NCBI RefSeq assembly: GCF_001411805.1
Contig: NZ_CP007212.1
Coordinates: forward strand, 1,798,001 to 1,862,000
Length of the DNA stretch: 64,000 nucleotides
DNA from: Burkholderia plantarii
Lineage (GTDB): Bacteria > Pseudomonadota > Gammaproteobacteria > Burkholderiales > Burkholderiaceae
Direction of reading: 5' to 3'
Shown: in pieces, positions 19,511 to 29,379 of the stretch
Layout of the letters: each line of letters starts with the position of its first letter
Numbering within the stretch: position 1 is the stretch's first letter
Position numbers and translations under genes: made by a program
The notes under the pieces: model-generated
Database searches by the model: none
What the model was told of the DNA's origin: nothing
What the model saw: the letters and a program-made list of their open reading frames with translations, nothing else

Positions 19511-19831
19511 TTACAGCCGGATCTTCCCCAGGCAGATGTCCTTGAACATCACCCAGTCACCCATCAGGCTGTAGACCGGATGGCGGAACGTGGCGGGGCG
19601 GTTCTTCTCGAAGCCGAAATGGCCGACCCAGGCGAACGCGTAGCCGCACACGACGGCGGCCGGCAGCCAGCCCCAGCGGCCGGTGGCGATCGCCATCGCG
19701 AGGCAGCCGATCACGCCCAGCGAGCCGACGAAATGCAGGCGCCGCGACACCGGATGGCGGTGCTCGCTCAGGTAGAACGGATAGAACTGCGAGAAGCTCG
19801 AAAACTGCTCGGTATGCGTGGAGTCTGTCAT
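19511..19831 (-). CDS. DUF962 / Mpo1-like membrane protein
   Basis: 106-residue protein with FYPFYLSEHRHPVSRRLHFVG (near 16-36), a hydrophobic hairpin and WVGHFGFEKNRPATFRHPVYSLMGD, matching DUF962. The yeast member Mpo1 is an iron-dependent dioxygenase in 2-hydroxy-fatty-acid alpha-oxidation, and the conserved histidines are present here. The ATG at 19831 follows GGGGGAG. It is convergent with the YihY gene. Confidence 0.85.
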   Translation of the reverse strand: MTDSTHTEQFSSFSQFYPFYLSEHRHPVSRRLHFVGSLGVIGCLAMAIATGRWGWLPAAVVCGYAFAWVGHFGFEKNRPATFRHPVYSLMGDWVMFKDICLGKIRL

Positions 19832-20039
19832 CGCCGTCTCCCCCGGGGCCGGATGGCCGCCCTGATCAGCGTTCATTGTGCGGCGGGGCGCGCCGCGCCG
19901 CAAGCCGCGGATGCCCCGCGCGAGGCGCCCGTGGCGGGGCCGCGCGGGGCTTGCCCGGCGGCGGCGCGCGCTTTCCTTTTGATGGGGTTTCCGATAGGAT
20001 CGGAAGCCGGTTGAGTACCATCCAGTTTTGGGGGCAAGA

Positions 20040-20510
20040 ATGCGCGTCAGCGATATTCTGAAAGTCAAGGGCAACACGCTGTTCACGGTGACGCCCGATA
20101 CGCCGCTGCGCGAGGCAGTCGACGCGATGGCCGAGCACGACATCGGCTCGCTCGTCGTGATGGAGTACGGCGACCTGGTCGGGATCCTGACCTTCCGCGA
20201 GATCATCATGCGCCTGAAGGCGAACGGTGGCGCGATCGGCGACGTGCAGGTGCGCAAGGTGATGGACGATCCGCTCACCTGCACGCCGGAGACCGACGTG
20301 AACGAAGTGCGCCGTATGATGCTCGAGCGCCACGCGCGCTACATGCCGGTGCTCGACAAGCGCGTGCTGATGGGCGTGATTTCGTTCTACGACGTCGCGA
20401 AGACGGTGGTCGAGGCGCAGAGCTTCGAGAACCGCATGCTGAAGGCCTACATTCGCGACTGGCCGCCCGAGCCGGACGGCGAAGTCCACCACAAGCCCGT
20501 CGCCAACTGA
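20040..20510 (+). CDS. CBS-domain protein
   Basis: 156 residues made of two CBS domains (about 1-60 and 75-135), a Bateman module that binds adenine nucleotides and regulates a partner. Typical segments are VTPDTPLREAVDAMAEHDIGS and DVNEVRRMMLERHARYMPVL. The ATG at 20040 was chosen; a TTG four codons earlier lies inside the GGGGG ribosome site. The partner is unknown. Confidence 0.9.
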   Translation: MRVSDILKVKGNTLFTVTPDTPLREAVDAMAEHDIGSLVVMEYGDLVGILTFREIIMRLKANGGAIGDVQVRKVMDDPLTCTPETDVNEVRRMMLERHARYMPVLDKRVLMGVISFYDVAKTVVEAQSFENRMLKAYIRDWPPEPDGEVHHKPVAN

Positions 20511-20514
20511 CGCT

Positions 20515-20542
20515 ACCGCCCGGTCCACGGGCGGTTTGCTTT
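20515..20542 (+). terminator. Intrinsic terminator after the CBS gene
   Basis: ACCGCCCG (20515-20522) and CGGGCGGT (20528-20535) form an 8-bp stem with a 5-base loop, followed by TTGCTTT. Confidence 0.65.
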
Positions 20543-20658
20543 CCGGGGGCGCGCCACGGGCCGCCCACCTTGCCACGGCCGGACCGCGAACGCGCGCCGG
20601 CCGTTTTCGATCCGACACTGATCGCGCGGGCGGTGCCGCTGCTGCGCGCGCCGAGCGC

Positions 20659-22593
20659 ATGAGCGATTCCACGACCACTCCGACTTCCCGCCGTGCCGCG
20701 CGCCGCGCGCATGCCTCGCAGTTCGACCTGCTCGGCCAGCGTCGCTTCGCGCCGTTCTTCGCCACGCAGTTCCTCGGCGCGCTCAACGACAACGTGTTCA
20801 AGATCGGCTTCACCTCGCTGATCACGTTCCAGACCGCGAAGTTCGGCGGCGTCGACGCGAAGACGGCCGCGTTCCTGATCTCGGCGGTGTTCATCCTGCC
20901 GTTCGTGCTGTTCTCGGCCACCTCCGGCCAGATTGCCGACAAGTACGACAAGGCGCGGCTCACGCGCTTCGTGAAGACCTTCGAGATCGCGCTGATGCTG
21001 GTGGGCGCGGCCGGCTTCGTCACGCACGCCGCGTCGCTGCTCTATCTCTGCACGTTCATGATGGGGATGCATTCGACGCTGTTCGGCCCGATCAAGTATT
21101 CGTACCTGCCGCAGCACCTGAACGACCACGAACTGGTGGGCGGCAACGGGCTCGTCGAGATGGGCACGTTCGTGGCGATCCTGATCGGCACCATCATCGG
21201 CGGCGCGGCGGCCGGCATCGACGGGCGCGGCGAACTGCTGCTCGCGGGGGCCTGCGTGGCCATCGCGCTGCTCGGCCGGCTGGTCTCGTCGGCGGTGCCC
21301 GCGACGCCGGCCCCGCAGCCAGGCCTCGTGATCAACTGGAACCCGGTGTCGGAAACCTGGCGCAACCTGAAGCTGGCCGGACAGGACCGCACCGTGTTTC
21401 TGAGCCTGCTCGGCATCTCGTGGCTGTGGTTCGTCGGCGCGACCTTCCTCACCTCGTTCTTTTCGTTCGCGAAGGACGTGCTGTCGGCGAGCCCCGACGT
21501 GGTCACGGTGCTGCTCGCGACGTTCTCGATCGGCATCGGGCTCGGTTCGATGTTCTGCGAGCGGCTGTCGCGGCGGCGCGTCGAGATCGGCCTGGTGCCG
21601 CTCGGTTCGATTGGCATCAGCGTGTTCGCGATCGATCTCTACTTCGCGAGCCACGCGCTGCCCGCGCAGGCGCATCTGCTCTCGGTCGGCGAGTTTCTCG
21701 CGCGCGCCCCGCACTGGCGCGTGCTGGCCGACCTGTTCCTGCTCTCGATGTCCGGCGGCCTCTACAGCGTGCCGCTCTACGCGCTGATCCAGAGCCGCAG
21801 CGCGCCCACCCACCGCGCGCGCATCATCGCCGCCAACAACATCCTCAATTCGCTGTTCATGGTGGTCTCGGCCGTGATGGCGATGGTGCTGACGAAGCTC
21901 GGCGTCGGCATCCCGGGGCTGTTCCTCGTCACGGCGCTGCTCAACGTGATGGTGGCCAGCTACATCTATGCGCTGGTGCCGGAGTTCCTGCTGCGCTTCA
22001 TCGCCTGGGCGCTGGTCCACACCTTCTACCGGATCCGGCTCGTGCATGCCGAGCGGATTCCCGACGGCACGGCGGCGCTGCTGGTCTGCAACCACGTCAG
22101 CTACGTGGACGCGCTGGTGATCGCCGCGGCGAGCCCGCGACCGATCCGCTTCGTGATGGACCACCGGATCTTCGCGACGCCGTTCGCGCGCTGGGCATTC
22201 CGCCATGCGAAGGCGATCCCGATCGCGCCGCGCCACGAGGATCCGCAGATGCTCGCGCGCGCCTACGACGCCTGCGAGGCCGCGCTGAAGGCGGGCGACC
22301 TGGTCTGCCTCTTCCCCGAAGGCAAGCTGACGAGGACGGGCGAGGTGAGTACGTTCCACCACGGCATGAGCGAGATCCTGCGTCGCGTCGAGGTGCCGGT
22401 CGTGCCGCTGGCACTGCGCGGGCTGTGGGGCAGCTGGCTCTCGCGCCACGACGACGCGCGCTGGCCGCGGCCGCTGCGCAAGGGCGCGATGAGCCGGCTC
22501 ACGCTCGCGGTCGGCGAGCCGGTCGCGGCCTCGGCGGCCACGCCGGAGCGGCTGCAGCAGGTGGTGGCCGAGTTGCGCGGCCTGCGCAAGTAG
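20659..22593 (+). CDS. Fusion of LplT-like MFS transporter and PlsC-type acyltransferase
   Basis: 644-residue inner-membrane protein. Residues about 20-430 are a 12-helix MFS unit of the lysophospholipid-transporter type ([27 protein letters not shown]). Residues about 445-640 are a 1-acylglycerol-phosphate acyltransferase domain with motif I NHVSYVD (HX4D) and motif [13 protein letters not shown]. Together they suggest import and re-acylation of lysophospholipids. Larger homologues also carry an acyl-ACP synthetase (Aas) domain, which is absent. The ATG at 20659 gives the normal N-terminus. Lies upstream of aroC. Confidence 0.9.
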   Translation: MSDSTTTPTSRRAARRAHASQFDLLGQRRFAPFFATQFLGALNDNVFKIGFTSLITFQTAKFGGVDAKTAAFLISAVFILPFVLFSATSGQIADKYDKARLTRFVKTFEIALMLVGAAGFVTHAASLLYLCTFMMGMHSTLFGPIKYSYLPQHLNDHELVGGNGLVEMGTFVAILIGTIIGGAAAGIDGRGELLLAGACVAIALLGRLVSSAVPATPAPQPGLVINWNPVSETWRNLKLAGQDRTVFLSLLGISWLWFVGATFLTSFFSFAKDVLSASPDVVTVLLATFSIGIGLGSMFCERLSRRRVEIGLVPLGSIGISVFAIDLYFASHALPAQAHLLSVGEFLARAPHWRVLADLFLLSMSGGLYSVPLYALIQSRSAPTHRARIIAANNILNSLFMVVSAVMAMVLTKLGVGIPGLFLVTALLNVMVASYIYALVPEFLLRFIAWALVHTFYRIRLVHAERIPDGTAALLVCNHVSYVDALVIAAASPRPIRFVMDHRIFATPFARWAFRHAKAIPIAPRHEDPQMLARAYDACEAALKAGDLVCLFPEGKLTRTGEVSTFHHGMSEILRRVEVPVVPLALRGLWGSWLSRHDDARWPRPLRKGAMSRLTLAVGEPVAASAATPERLQQVVAELRGLRK

Positions 22594-22715
22594 GCGGGCC
22601 GGGCGGCGCGGCCCGCGCTGGCAATGTTGATAGCGGCGGCATAGCGTTATCCGCGACCGGCGGGGCCGCTGGCATAATGGCGTTTTCCCTGACATTCTCT
22701 CTGGAACGGCTCCCC

Positions 22716-23816
22716 ATGTCCGGCAATACCCTCGGAAAGCTTTTCACTGTCACGACTTTCGGCGAATCGCACGGCCCCGGGATCGGCTGCGTGATCGACG
22801 GCTGCCCGCCGGGAATGGAGCTGACGGAAGCCGACATCCAGCTCGAGCTCGACCGCCGCAAGCCGGGCACGTCGCGCCACGTCACGCAGCGCCAGGAGCC
22901 CGACGCGGTCGAGATCCTGTCCGGCGTGTTCGAGGGGCGCACCACCGGCACGCCGATCGCGCTGCTGATCCGCAACACCGACCAGCGCAGCAAGGACTAC
23001 GGCAACATCGTCGAGACCTTCCGCCCCGGCCACGCCGACTACACCTACTGGCAGAAGTACGGCATCCGCGACTACCGCGGCGGCGGCCGTTCGTCGGCGC
23101 GGCTGACGGCGCCGATCGTCGGTGCGGGCGCGGTGGCGAAGAAGTGGCTGCGCGAGCGCTTCGGCATCGAGGTGCGCGGCTGCATGAGCGCGCTCGGCGA
23201 GATCGAGGTGCCGTTCGTCGACTGGGCGCACGTGCGCGAGAACCCGTTCTTCGCGCCGAACGCCGGGATCGTCCCGCAGCTCGAGGAATACATGGACGCG
23301 CTGCGCAAGGACGGCGATTCGATCGGCGCGCGCATCGACGTGGTGGCCTCCGGTGTGCCGGTGGGCTGGGGCGAGCCGCTCTACGACCGGCTCGACGCCG
23401 ACATCGCACACGCCATGATGGCGATCAACGCGGTGAAGGGCGTCGAGATCGGCGCCGGTTTCGCGAGCATCGCGCAGCGCGGCTCCGAGCACGGCGACGA
23501 GCTGACCCCGCAGGGTTTCGTCGGCAATCACGCGGGCGGCATCCTCGGCGGCATCTCGACGGGCCAGGACCTGACCGTGTCGATCGCGATCAAGCCGACC
23601 TCGAGCATTCGCACGCCGCGCCGCTCGATCACGAAGGGCGGCGAGGCCGCCATCGTCGAGACGTTCGGGCGCCACGATCCGTGCGTCGGCATCCGCGCCA
23701 CGCCGATCGCCGAATCGATGCTGGCGCTGGTGCTGATCGACCACGCGCTGCGCCACCGCGCGCAATGCGGCGACGTCGAGACCGCCACGCCGCGGGTCGC
23801 CGCGAGCGCGCCGTAA
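22716..23816 (+). CDS. aroC: Chorismate synthase
   Basis: Last enzyme of the shikimate pathway, converting EPSP to chorismate with reduced FMN. The 366 residues have normal family length. Signatures are [18 protein letters not shown] (16-33), the [20 protein letters not shown] region, [12 protein letters not shown] near 125 and the C-terminal [17 protein letters not shown]. The ATG at 22716 gives [17 protein letters not shown], the conserved N-terminus; the frame continues upstream inside the preceding gene. Confidence 0.97.
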   Translation: MSGNTLGKLFTVTTFGESHGPGIGCVIDGCPPGMELTEADIQLELDRRKPGTSRHVTQRQEPDAVEILSGVFEGRTTGTPIALLIRNTDQRSKDYGNIVETFRPGHADYTYWQKYGIRDYRGGGRSSARLTAPIVGAGAVAKKWLRERFGIEVRGCMSALGEIEVPFVDWAHVRENPFFAPNAGIVPQLEEYMDALRKDGDSIGARIDVVASGVPVGWGEPLYDRLDADIAHAMMAINAVKGVEIGAGFASIAQRGSEHGDELTPQGFVGNHAGGILGGISTGQDLTVSIAIKPTSSIRTPRRSITKGGEAAIVETFGRHDPCVGIRATPIAESMLALVLIDHALRHRAQCGDVETATPRVAASAP

Positions 23817-23865
23817 CGTAAAGCGCTCGCCGCGAGGCCGGCGGTGGCGCCAGGCAGCGCACGAG

Positions 23866-23901
23866 AAAAAGGGCATCGCGTCGGCGCGATGCCCTTTTTT
23901 T
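23866..23901. terminator. Bidirectional terminator between aroC and the ETF-QO gene
   Basis: AAAAAGGGCATCGCG and CGCGATGCCCTTTTTTT form a perfect stem with a short loop and flanking A and T runs, between two convergent genes. Confidence 0.9.
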
Positions 23902-23935
23902 CACGCGGCGGCCGCCGATACGCGGCGGCCCGGCC

Positions 23936-25609
23936 TCACATGTTCGGATAGTTCGGACCGCCGCCGCCTTCCGGCGTGACCCAGACGATGTTCTGGGTCG
24001 GGTCCTTGATATCGCAGGTCTTGCAGTGCACGCAATTCTGCGCGTTGATCACGAGGCGGTCGGTGCCGTCCTCGTTCTTCGCGAACTCGTAGACGGCGGC
24101 CGGGCAGAAGCGCGCCTCCGGCCCCGCGTAGGTGTGCAGGTTCACGTTGACCGGCACGCTCGGGTCCTTCAGCGTCAGATGGGCCGGCTGGTTCTCCTCG
24201 TGGTTGGTGTTCGAGATGAACACCGACGAGAGCCGGTCGAAGGTCAGCTTGCCGTCCGGCTTCGGATAGACGATCGGCGTGCATTGCGAGGCCGGCTTCA
24301 GCATCTCGTGATCGGCGTGCTGGTGGTGCAGCGTCCACGGCACGTTGCCGCCGAACAGCTTCTGCTCGACGCCGACCATCAGCGTGCCGAGATAGAGCCC
24401 CTTGGCCATCCACTGCTTGAAGTTGCGCGCCTTGTAGAGTTCGGTGTGCAGCCACGACTGCTTGAACGCTTCCGGATAGGCGCTGAGTTCGTCGCGCTCG
24501 CGGCCGGCCTGCACCGCGTCGAACGCGGCCTCGGCGGCCAGCATGCCGGTCTTGATCGCGGCGTGGCTGCCCTTGATGCGCGAGGCGTTGAGGAAGCCGG
24601 CGTCGTCGCCCACCAGCGCGCCGCCCGGGAACACCGTCTTCGGCAGGGACATCAGGCCGCCGGCCGTGATCGCGCGCGCGCCGTAGGACACGCGCTTGCC
24701 GCCCTCGAGGAAGCGGCGGATTTCCGGATGCGTCTTGTAGCGCTGGAACTCCTCGAACGGCGACAGGTACGGATTCGTGTAGCCGAGCCCGAGCACGAAG
24801 CCGACCACCACCTGGTTGTTGTCGAGGTGATAGAGGAACGAGCCGCCGTAGGTGTCCGAGGCGAGCGGCCAGCCGGCGGTGTGGATCACCAGGCCCGGCT
24901 TGTGCTTCGCCGGATCGATTTCCCACAGTTCCTTGATGCCGATCCCGTAGGCCTGCGGATCGCAGTTCGCGTTCAGCTGGAACCGGTCCATCAGCTGCCG
25001 GCCGAGATGGCCGCGGCAGCCTTCGGCGAACAGCGTGTATTTCGCGTGCAGCTCCATGCCGAGCTGGAAATTCTCGGTCGGCTCGCCGTTCTTGCCGATC
25101 CCGAGGTTGCCGGTGGCCACGCCCTTCACCGAGCCGTCCTCGTGGTAGAGGATCTCGGCGGCCGGGAAGCCGGGGAAGATCTCGACGCCGAGCGCCTCGG
25201 CCTGCTGACCCAGCCAGCGCGTGACGTTGCCGAGGCTCACCACGTAGTTGCCGTGATTCTTGAAGTTGTCCGGGAGCGCCCAGTTCGGCACCGCCCGCGC
25301 GCCGGTCTCGCTCAGGAACAGGAACCGGTCCTCGCTGACCTCCACCTCGAGCGGCGCGCCTTTTTCCTTCCAGTCGGGGAACAGTTCGTTGATCGCGCGC
25401 GGGTCCATCACGGCGCCCGACAGGATGTGCGCGCCGATCTCGGAGCCTTTCTCGAGCACGCAGACGTTGATCTCGCCGCCCTTGTCGGCAGCCAGCTGCT
25501 TCAGGCGGATCGCCGCCGACAGCCCGGCCGGGCCGCCGCCGACGATCACGACGTCATATTCCATCGATTCTCGGGGGCCGTACTGCTCGATGAGGCTTGC
25601 GGGGGTCAT
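23936..25609 (-). CDS. Electron transfer flavoprotein-ubiquinone oxidoreductase
   Basis: Membrane-associated enzyme (557 residues) that passes electrons from ETF, reduced by acyl-CoA and other dehydrogenases, to ubiquinone. The FAD Rossmann motif VVIVGGGPAGLSAA is at 20-33, the ubiquinone-binding region in the middle, and the C-terminal 4Fe-4S site shows ARFCPAAVYEF followed by NCVHCKTCDIKDPTQNI. All features of the family are present. It is divergent from an SDR gene; the shared gap holds a palindrome typical of fatty-acid-degradation regulators. Confidence 0.96.
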   Translation of the reverse strand: MTPASLIEQYGPRESMEYDVVIVGGGPAGLSAAIRLKQLAADKGGEINVCVLEKGSEIGAHILSGAVMDPRAINELFPDWKEKGAPLEVEVSEDRFLFLSETGARAVPNWALPDNFKNHGNYVVSLGNVTRWLGQQAEALGVEIFPGFPAAEILYHEDGSVKGVATGNLGIGKNGEPTENFQLGMELHAKYTLFAEGCRGHLGRQLMDRFQLNANCDPQAYGIGIKELWEIDPAKHKPGLVIHTAGWPLASDTYGGSFLYHLDNNQVVVGFVLGLGYTNPYLSPFEEFQRYKTHPEIRRFLEGGKRVSYGARAITAGGLMSLPKTVFPGGALVGDDAGFLNASRIKGSHAAIKTGMLAAEAAFDAVQAGRERDELSAYPEAFKQSWLHTELYKARNFKQWMAKGLYLGTLMVGVEQKLFGGNVPWTLHHQHADHEMLKPASQCTPIVYPKPDGKLTFDRLSSVFISNTNHEENQPAHLTLKDPSVPVNVNLHTYAGPEARFCPAAVYEFAKNEDGTDRLVINAQNCVHCKTCDIKDPTQNIVWVTPEGGGGPNYPNM

Positions 25610-25698
25610 TGGCGTTCCTCTAACCGTTAGAATGCTTTTTAATTGGGAGCGTATTGTCGGCCAAACGAAACGGTTGCCGCAACCGAATGCGCCAACAT

Positions 25699-25714
25699 TA
25701 GCACGATCGTTCTA
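25699..25714. promoter_or_regulatory. Imperfect palindrome resembling a TetR-type fatty-acid-degradation operator
   Basis: TAGCACGATCGTTCTA matches its own reverse complement at 14 of 16 positions around the core ACGATCGT. It lies between divergent ETF-QO and SDR genes. From memory it resembles operators of TetR-family regulators of fatty-acid use in beta-proteobacteria (FadP type); no search was possible. Confidence 0.45.
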
Positions 25715-25779
25715 TTTATGTGATAGGGTTCCTGTCCGGCAGCAAACGGCGTGCCGGGCCAACCGGTGAAGGAGTGGTG

Positions 25780-26556
25780 ATGGGTCGTTCGATCAATCTG
25801 GAAGGCAAGGTGGCGATGGTGACGGGCGCCTCGAGCGGGCTCGGCCAGCGCTTCGCGCAGGTGCTGTCGGAGGCGGGTGCGAAGATCGTGCTGGCGAGCC
25901 GCCGCGTCGAGCGCCTGAAGGAACTGCGCGCGCAGATCGAGGCCGCGGGCGGCGCCGCGCACGTGGTGGCGCTTGACGTGACGGACCCGCAGAGCATCCG
26001 CGCGGCGGTCGCGCACGCGGAGACGGAGGCCGGCACGATCGACATCCTCGTCAACAATTCGGGCGTCTCGACGATGCAGAAGCTCGTCGACGTGACGCCC
26101 GAGGATTTCTCCTACGTGTTCGACACCAACACGCGCGGCGCGTTTTTCGTCGCGCAGGAGGTGGCGAAGCGGATGATGATGCGCGGCAACGGGCACGGCA
26201 AGCCGCCGTACCGCATCATCAACATCGCCTCGGTGGCGGGCCTGCGGGTGCTGCCGCAGATCGGCCTGTATTCGATGAGCAAGGCAGCCGTGGTGCATAT
26301 GACGCGTGCGATGGCCAGCGAGTGGGGGCGCCACGGCATCAACGTGAACGCGATCTGCCCCGGCTACATCGACACCGAGATCAATCATTACCTGTGGGAA
26401 ACCGAGCAGGGCCAGAAGCTGCAGTCGATGCTGCCGCGGCGCCGGGTCGGCAAACCGCAGGATCTCGACGGCCTGCTCCTGCTGCTGGCGGCCGACGAGT
26501 CCCAGTTCGTCAACGGTTCGATCATCTCGGCCGACGACGGATTCGGGCTCGCATGA
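25780..26556 (+). CDS. Short-chain dehydrogenase/reductase
   Basis: 258-residue classical SDR. The NAD(P)-binding motif is TGASSGLG (15-22), followed by DILVNNSGVS, the catalytic Ser region INIASVAG and the YSMSK Tyr-Lys pair, then PGYIDTEINHYL. The ATG at 25780 follows GAAGGAG. Neighbours (ETF-QO, acyl-CoA-type thioesterase) suggest a role in acyl-CoA or fatty-acid metabolism, but the substrate is not shown by the sequence. Confidence 0.9.
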   Translation: MGRSINLEGKVAMVTGASSGLGQRFAQVLSEAGAKIVLASRRVERLKELRAQIEAAGGAAHVVALDVTDPQSIRAAVAHAETEAGTIDILVNNSGVSTMQKLVDVTPEDFSYVFDTNTRGAFFVAQEVAKRMMMRGNGHGKPPYRIINIASVAGLRVLPQIGLYSMSKAAVVHMTRAMASEWGRHGINVNAICPGYIDTEINHYLWETEQGQKLQSMLPRRRVGKPQDLDGLLLLLAADESQFVNGSIISADDGFGLA

Positions 26557-26596
26557 AGCGGTTGTCTGTTGGGTTGTCCGTTGGAAGAAGAGTGCG

Positions 26597-27028
26597 ATGA
26601 GCGAGTACGTTCCCGTTTTCGAAATGTCGATGCCGATCCGCTGGGGCGACATGGACGCGTTCGGCCATGTCAACAACACGGTCTATTTCCGCTACATGGA
26701 GCAGGCGCGGATCTCCTGGTTCGAGCAGCTGGGCATCGCCGGCGGCAACGGCGAGAGCCAGGGGCCGGTGATCGTCACCGCGTCGATGGAATTCCTGAAG
26801 CAGCTGCATTACCCGGGCGACGTGATCGCGCGCATGACGGCGGCCAGGCCGGGCCGCAGCAGCTTCGACACCGGTTTCGAGCTGAGCCGCGCCGACGATC
26901 CGACCCAGCTCTACGCGCGCGGCGCCGCGCGCTGCGTCTGGGTCGACTATGCGCTTGGCAAGTCGGTGCCGCTGCCCGATCTGCTGCGCGAGACGATCGA
27001 GACGGCGCTGCGCCAGCGCGTCGAGTAA
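26597..27028 (+). CDS. Hotdog-fold acyl-CoA thioesterase (4HBT/YbgC type)
   Basis: 143-residue single hotdog domain with RWGDMDAFGHVNNTVYFRYME at 15-35, containing the catalytic Asp and His-Val-Asn-Asn signature of the 4-hydroxybenzoyl-CoA thioesterase-like family. It should hydrolyse an acyl-CoA in the cytoplasm. It lies 40 bases after the SDR gene and is probably co-transcribed. Confidence 0.87.
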   Translation: MSEYVPVFEMSMPIRWGDMDAFGHVNNTVYFRYMEQARISWFEQLGIAGGNGESQGPVIVTASMEFLKQLHYPGDVIARMTAARPGRSSFDTGFELSRADDPTQLYARGAARCVWVDYALGKSVPLPDLLRETIETALRQRVE

Positions 27029-27101
27029 GCGGCGGCGGGGGCGCCTCGCCGTTCATCCCGCGTCGCCTGACTGGCCCCGGCCGGTGCGCCGCGCCCGCGG
27101 C

Positions 27102-27647
27102 CTACTGGCCGAGCAGCCGTTGCATCAGCTCGGCCGTGTTGCCGGTGCCGTACTTGCGCATCAGCCGCGCGCGATAGATGTCGACGGTGCGGGAGCTGAT
27201 CTCGAGCACGCGGCCGATCTGCTTGCTGGTCTTGCCGGTGGCGAGCTGCGCGGCGATCTCGCGCTCGCGCGGCGTCAGCTCCACGGCCACGCGGCGCGTC
27301 GCGCTCAAATCCTCGAAAGTCCAGATGCCGGCGGCGAGCGGCGCGGCGCGGTCGAGCGCGCGCCCCGTCACATGGCACCAGAACAGCTCGCCGTCGGCGC
27401 GTTTCATGATGCGGTCGTCCGCGTAGCTGCCCGTCATCCCCATCACTTTCGTGATCCGCTCGCCGATGCGCTGGAATTCGTCCGGCGACGGGTACAGCAC
27501 GCGGTACGACTGGCCGGTCAGATCCTCGCGGCGGCAGCGGAACATCGCCGCGAGCGCGTCGTTGCAATCCTCGATCACGCGGTCGCGCGACAGCACGAGG
27601 CCGATCGGCGCGAGGTGGAAGGCAGTCTGGTAATCGAGTTCGGGCAT
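27102..27647 (-). CDS. PAS-LuxR transcriptional regulator
   Basis: 181 residues: an N-terminal PAS domain (about 1-110, HLAPIGLVLSRDRVIEDCNDAL) and a C-terminal LuxR/FixJ helix-turn-helix (about 118-181, ELTPREREIAAQLATGKTSKQIG). There is no receiver domain, so it is not a classical response regulator; the PAS domain may bind a ligand directly. The ATG at 27647 was taken because the 39 codons upstream do not resemble the family. Divergent from scoAB, so it may control that operon. Confidence 0.87.
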   Translation of the reverse strand: MPELDYQTAFHLAPIGLVLSRDRVIEDCNDALAAMFRCRREDLTGQSYRVLYPSPDEFQRIGERITKVMGMTGSYADDRIMKRADGELFWCHVTGRALDRAAPLAAGIWTFEDLSATRRVAVELTPREREIAAQLATGKTSKQIGRVLEISSRTVDIYRARLMRKYGTGNTAELMQRLLGQ

Positions 27648-27811
27648 GAGGCGGTGTCGGGCTCCGGGCGCGCATCGTTGCGGATGGCGGTCAATGCTTA
27701 TGTATTTTTGCGTATTGTGCCGCATCGGCCCGGCATCGTACCCTTTCCAGCAAATCAAAATCACGCCGCCGGGTGAGGCGCCGCGTCAGCGCGCGGTCGT
27801 CCGCGCGTGAC

Positions 27812-27855
27812 TAGAATGGCGCGAACCGGTTCGCCGCGCGTCGCGAACCGGTTCG
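27812..27855 (+). promoter_or_regulatory. scoA: scoAB promoter region with two identical palindromic operators
   Basis: CGAACCGGTTCG, a perfect 12-bp palindrome, occurs at 27822-27833 and again at 27844-27855, exactly 22 bases apart (about two helix turns). The first extends to 14 bases (GCGAACCGGTTCGC). A -10-like TAGAAT at 27812-27817 lies just upstream, so both sites would sit near or after the transcription start, as expected for a repressor. The regulator is unknown. Confidence 0.6.
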
Positions 27856-27885
27856 ACTGGTTTCCATAGAGGAAGGGACAGAAAC

Positions 27886-28590
27886 ATGAACAAGATCTAC
27901 CCAAGCGCGGCCGCCGCGCTCGAGGGCGTCGTCGCGGACGGCCAGATGTTCGCGGTCGGCGGCTTCGGCCTGTGCGGGATCCCGGAGGCGTTGATCGCGG
28001 CCCTGCGCGATTCGGGCGTCAAGGGCATCACCTGCATCAGCAACAACGCGGGCGTGGACGGCTTCGGACTCGGGGTGCTGCTGGAAACGCGGCAGATCAA
28101 GAAGATGATCTCGTCCTACGTCGGCGAGAACAAGGAGTTCGAGCGCCAGTACCTGGCCGGCGAACTCGAGCTCGAATTCACGCCGCAGGGCACGCTGGCC
28201 GAGAAGCTGCGCGCCGGCGGTGCCGGCATCCCGGCGTTCTTCACCAACACCGGCTACGGCACCGTGATCGCCGAAGGCAAGGAAACCCGCCAGTTCGGCG
28301 ACAAGCACTACGTGCTGGAGCAGTCGCTGGTGGCCGACGTCGCGCTCGTCAAGGCCTGGAAGGCCGACAAGTCGGGCAACCTGATCTACCGCCGCACCGC
28401 GCGTAACTTCAACCCGATGTGCGCGATGTCGGGTCGCGTCACGGTGGCCGAGGTCGAGGAGATCGTCGAGAACGGCGAACTCGATCCGGACCACGTCCAC
28501 ACGCCGGGCATCTTCGTTCAGCGCCTGGTGCTGAACGCCAACCCGGAAAAACGCATCGAACAACGCGTCGTGCGCGCGAAAGGAGACTGA
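27886..28590 (+). CDS. scoA: Succinyl-CoA:3-ketoacid CoA-transferase subunit A
   Basis: 234-residue alpha subunit of the enzyme that moves CoA from succinyl-CoA to acetoacetate, opening ketone bodies for use. Family segments are [16 protein letters not shown] (24-39), [15 protein letters not shown] and [23 protein letters not shown]. The ATG at 27886 has a GAGGAAGGG site upstream. scoB begins one base after the stop, so the subunits are made together. Confidence 0.95.
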   Translation: MNKIYPSAAAALEGVVADGQMFAVGGFGLCGIPEALIAALRDSGVKGITCISNNAGVDGFGLGVLLETRQIKKMISSYVGENKEFERQYLAGELELEFTPQGTLAEKLRAGGAGIPAFFTNTGYGTVIAEGKETRQFGDKHYVLEQSLVADVALVKAWKADKSGNLIYRRTARNFNPMCAMSGRVTVAEVEEIVENGELDPDHVHTPGIFVQRLVLNANPEKRIEQRVVRAKGD

Positions 28591-28591
28591 G

Positions 28592-29233
28592 ATGGCCTGG
28601 AATCGTGACCAGATGGCCGCGCGCGCGGCGCGGGAACTGCAGGACGGCTTCTACGTGAATCTCGGCATCGGTTTGCCGACGCTCGTCGCGAACCACGTGC
28701 CGGCCGGCATGGAGGTCTGGCTGCAATCGGAGAACGGGCTGCTCGGCATCGGGCCGTCGCCGACCGAGGACGAGATCGATGCCGACCTGATCAACGCCGG
28801 CAAGCAGACCGTGACGACGCTGCCCGGCTCGTCGTTCTTCTCGTCGGCCGATTCGTTCGCGATGATTCGCGGCGGCCACATCAACCTCGCGATCCTCGGC
28901 GCGATGCAGGTCAGCAAGAGCGGCGACCTCGCGAACTGGATGATCCCGGGCAAGATGATCAAGGGCATGGGCGGCGCGATGGACCTGGTCGCCGGCGTCA
29001 AGCGCGTGGTGGTGCTGATGGAGCACGTCGCGAAGGGCGACCAGCACAAGATCCTCGACCAATGCACGCTGCCGCTCACCGGCGTGGGCGTGGTCGACAT
29101 CATCGTCACCGATCTCGGCGTGATCGAGGTCACCGATGCCGGCCTCAAGCTCGTCGAGCTGGCCGACGGCGTCAGCGTCGAGGAAATCACGGCGAAGACG
29201 GGCGTGCCGCTCGACGTCAGCGCCGTCTCCTGA
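28592..29233 (+). CDS. scoB: Succinyl-CoA:3-ketoacid CoA-transferase subunit B
   Basis: 213-residue beta subunit. The catalytic glutamate that forms the enzyme-CoA thioester lies in [13 protein letters not shown] (about 46-58). Further signatures are [15 protein letters not shown] and the C-terminal [17 protein letters not shown]. It follows scoA directly, with AGGAGAC as ribosome site. Confidence 0.95.
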   Translation: MAWNRDQMAARAARELQDGFYVNLGIGLPTLVANHVPAGMEVWLQSENGLLGIGPSPTEDEIDADLINAGKQTVTTLPGSSFFSSADSFAMIRGGHINLAILGAMQVSKSGDLANWMIPGKMIKGMGGAMDLVAGVKRVVVLMEHVAKGDQHKILDQCTLPLTGVGVVDIIVTDLGVIEVTDAGLKLVELADGVSVEEITAKTGVPLDVSAVS

Positions 29234-29379
29234 TGTAGCCGGGGCGGCGGCGCCGGCGCGCGCGGTCGCGCCGCCGCCGCCGCCCGGCGAAGCGGATTAC
29301 AATCGATCGCGTCTGTGCGCGGGCTGTCCTGGCCCGCCGGTCCGCCGGCTCCGGGCCGGCTCAACGCGAGGACGCGTCG

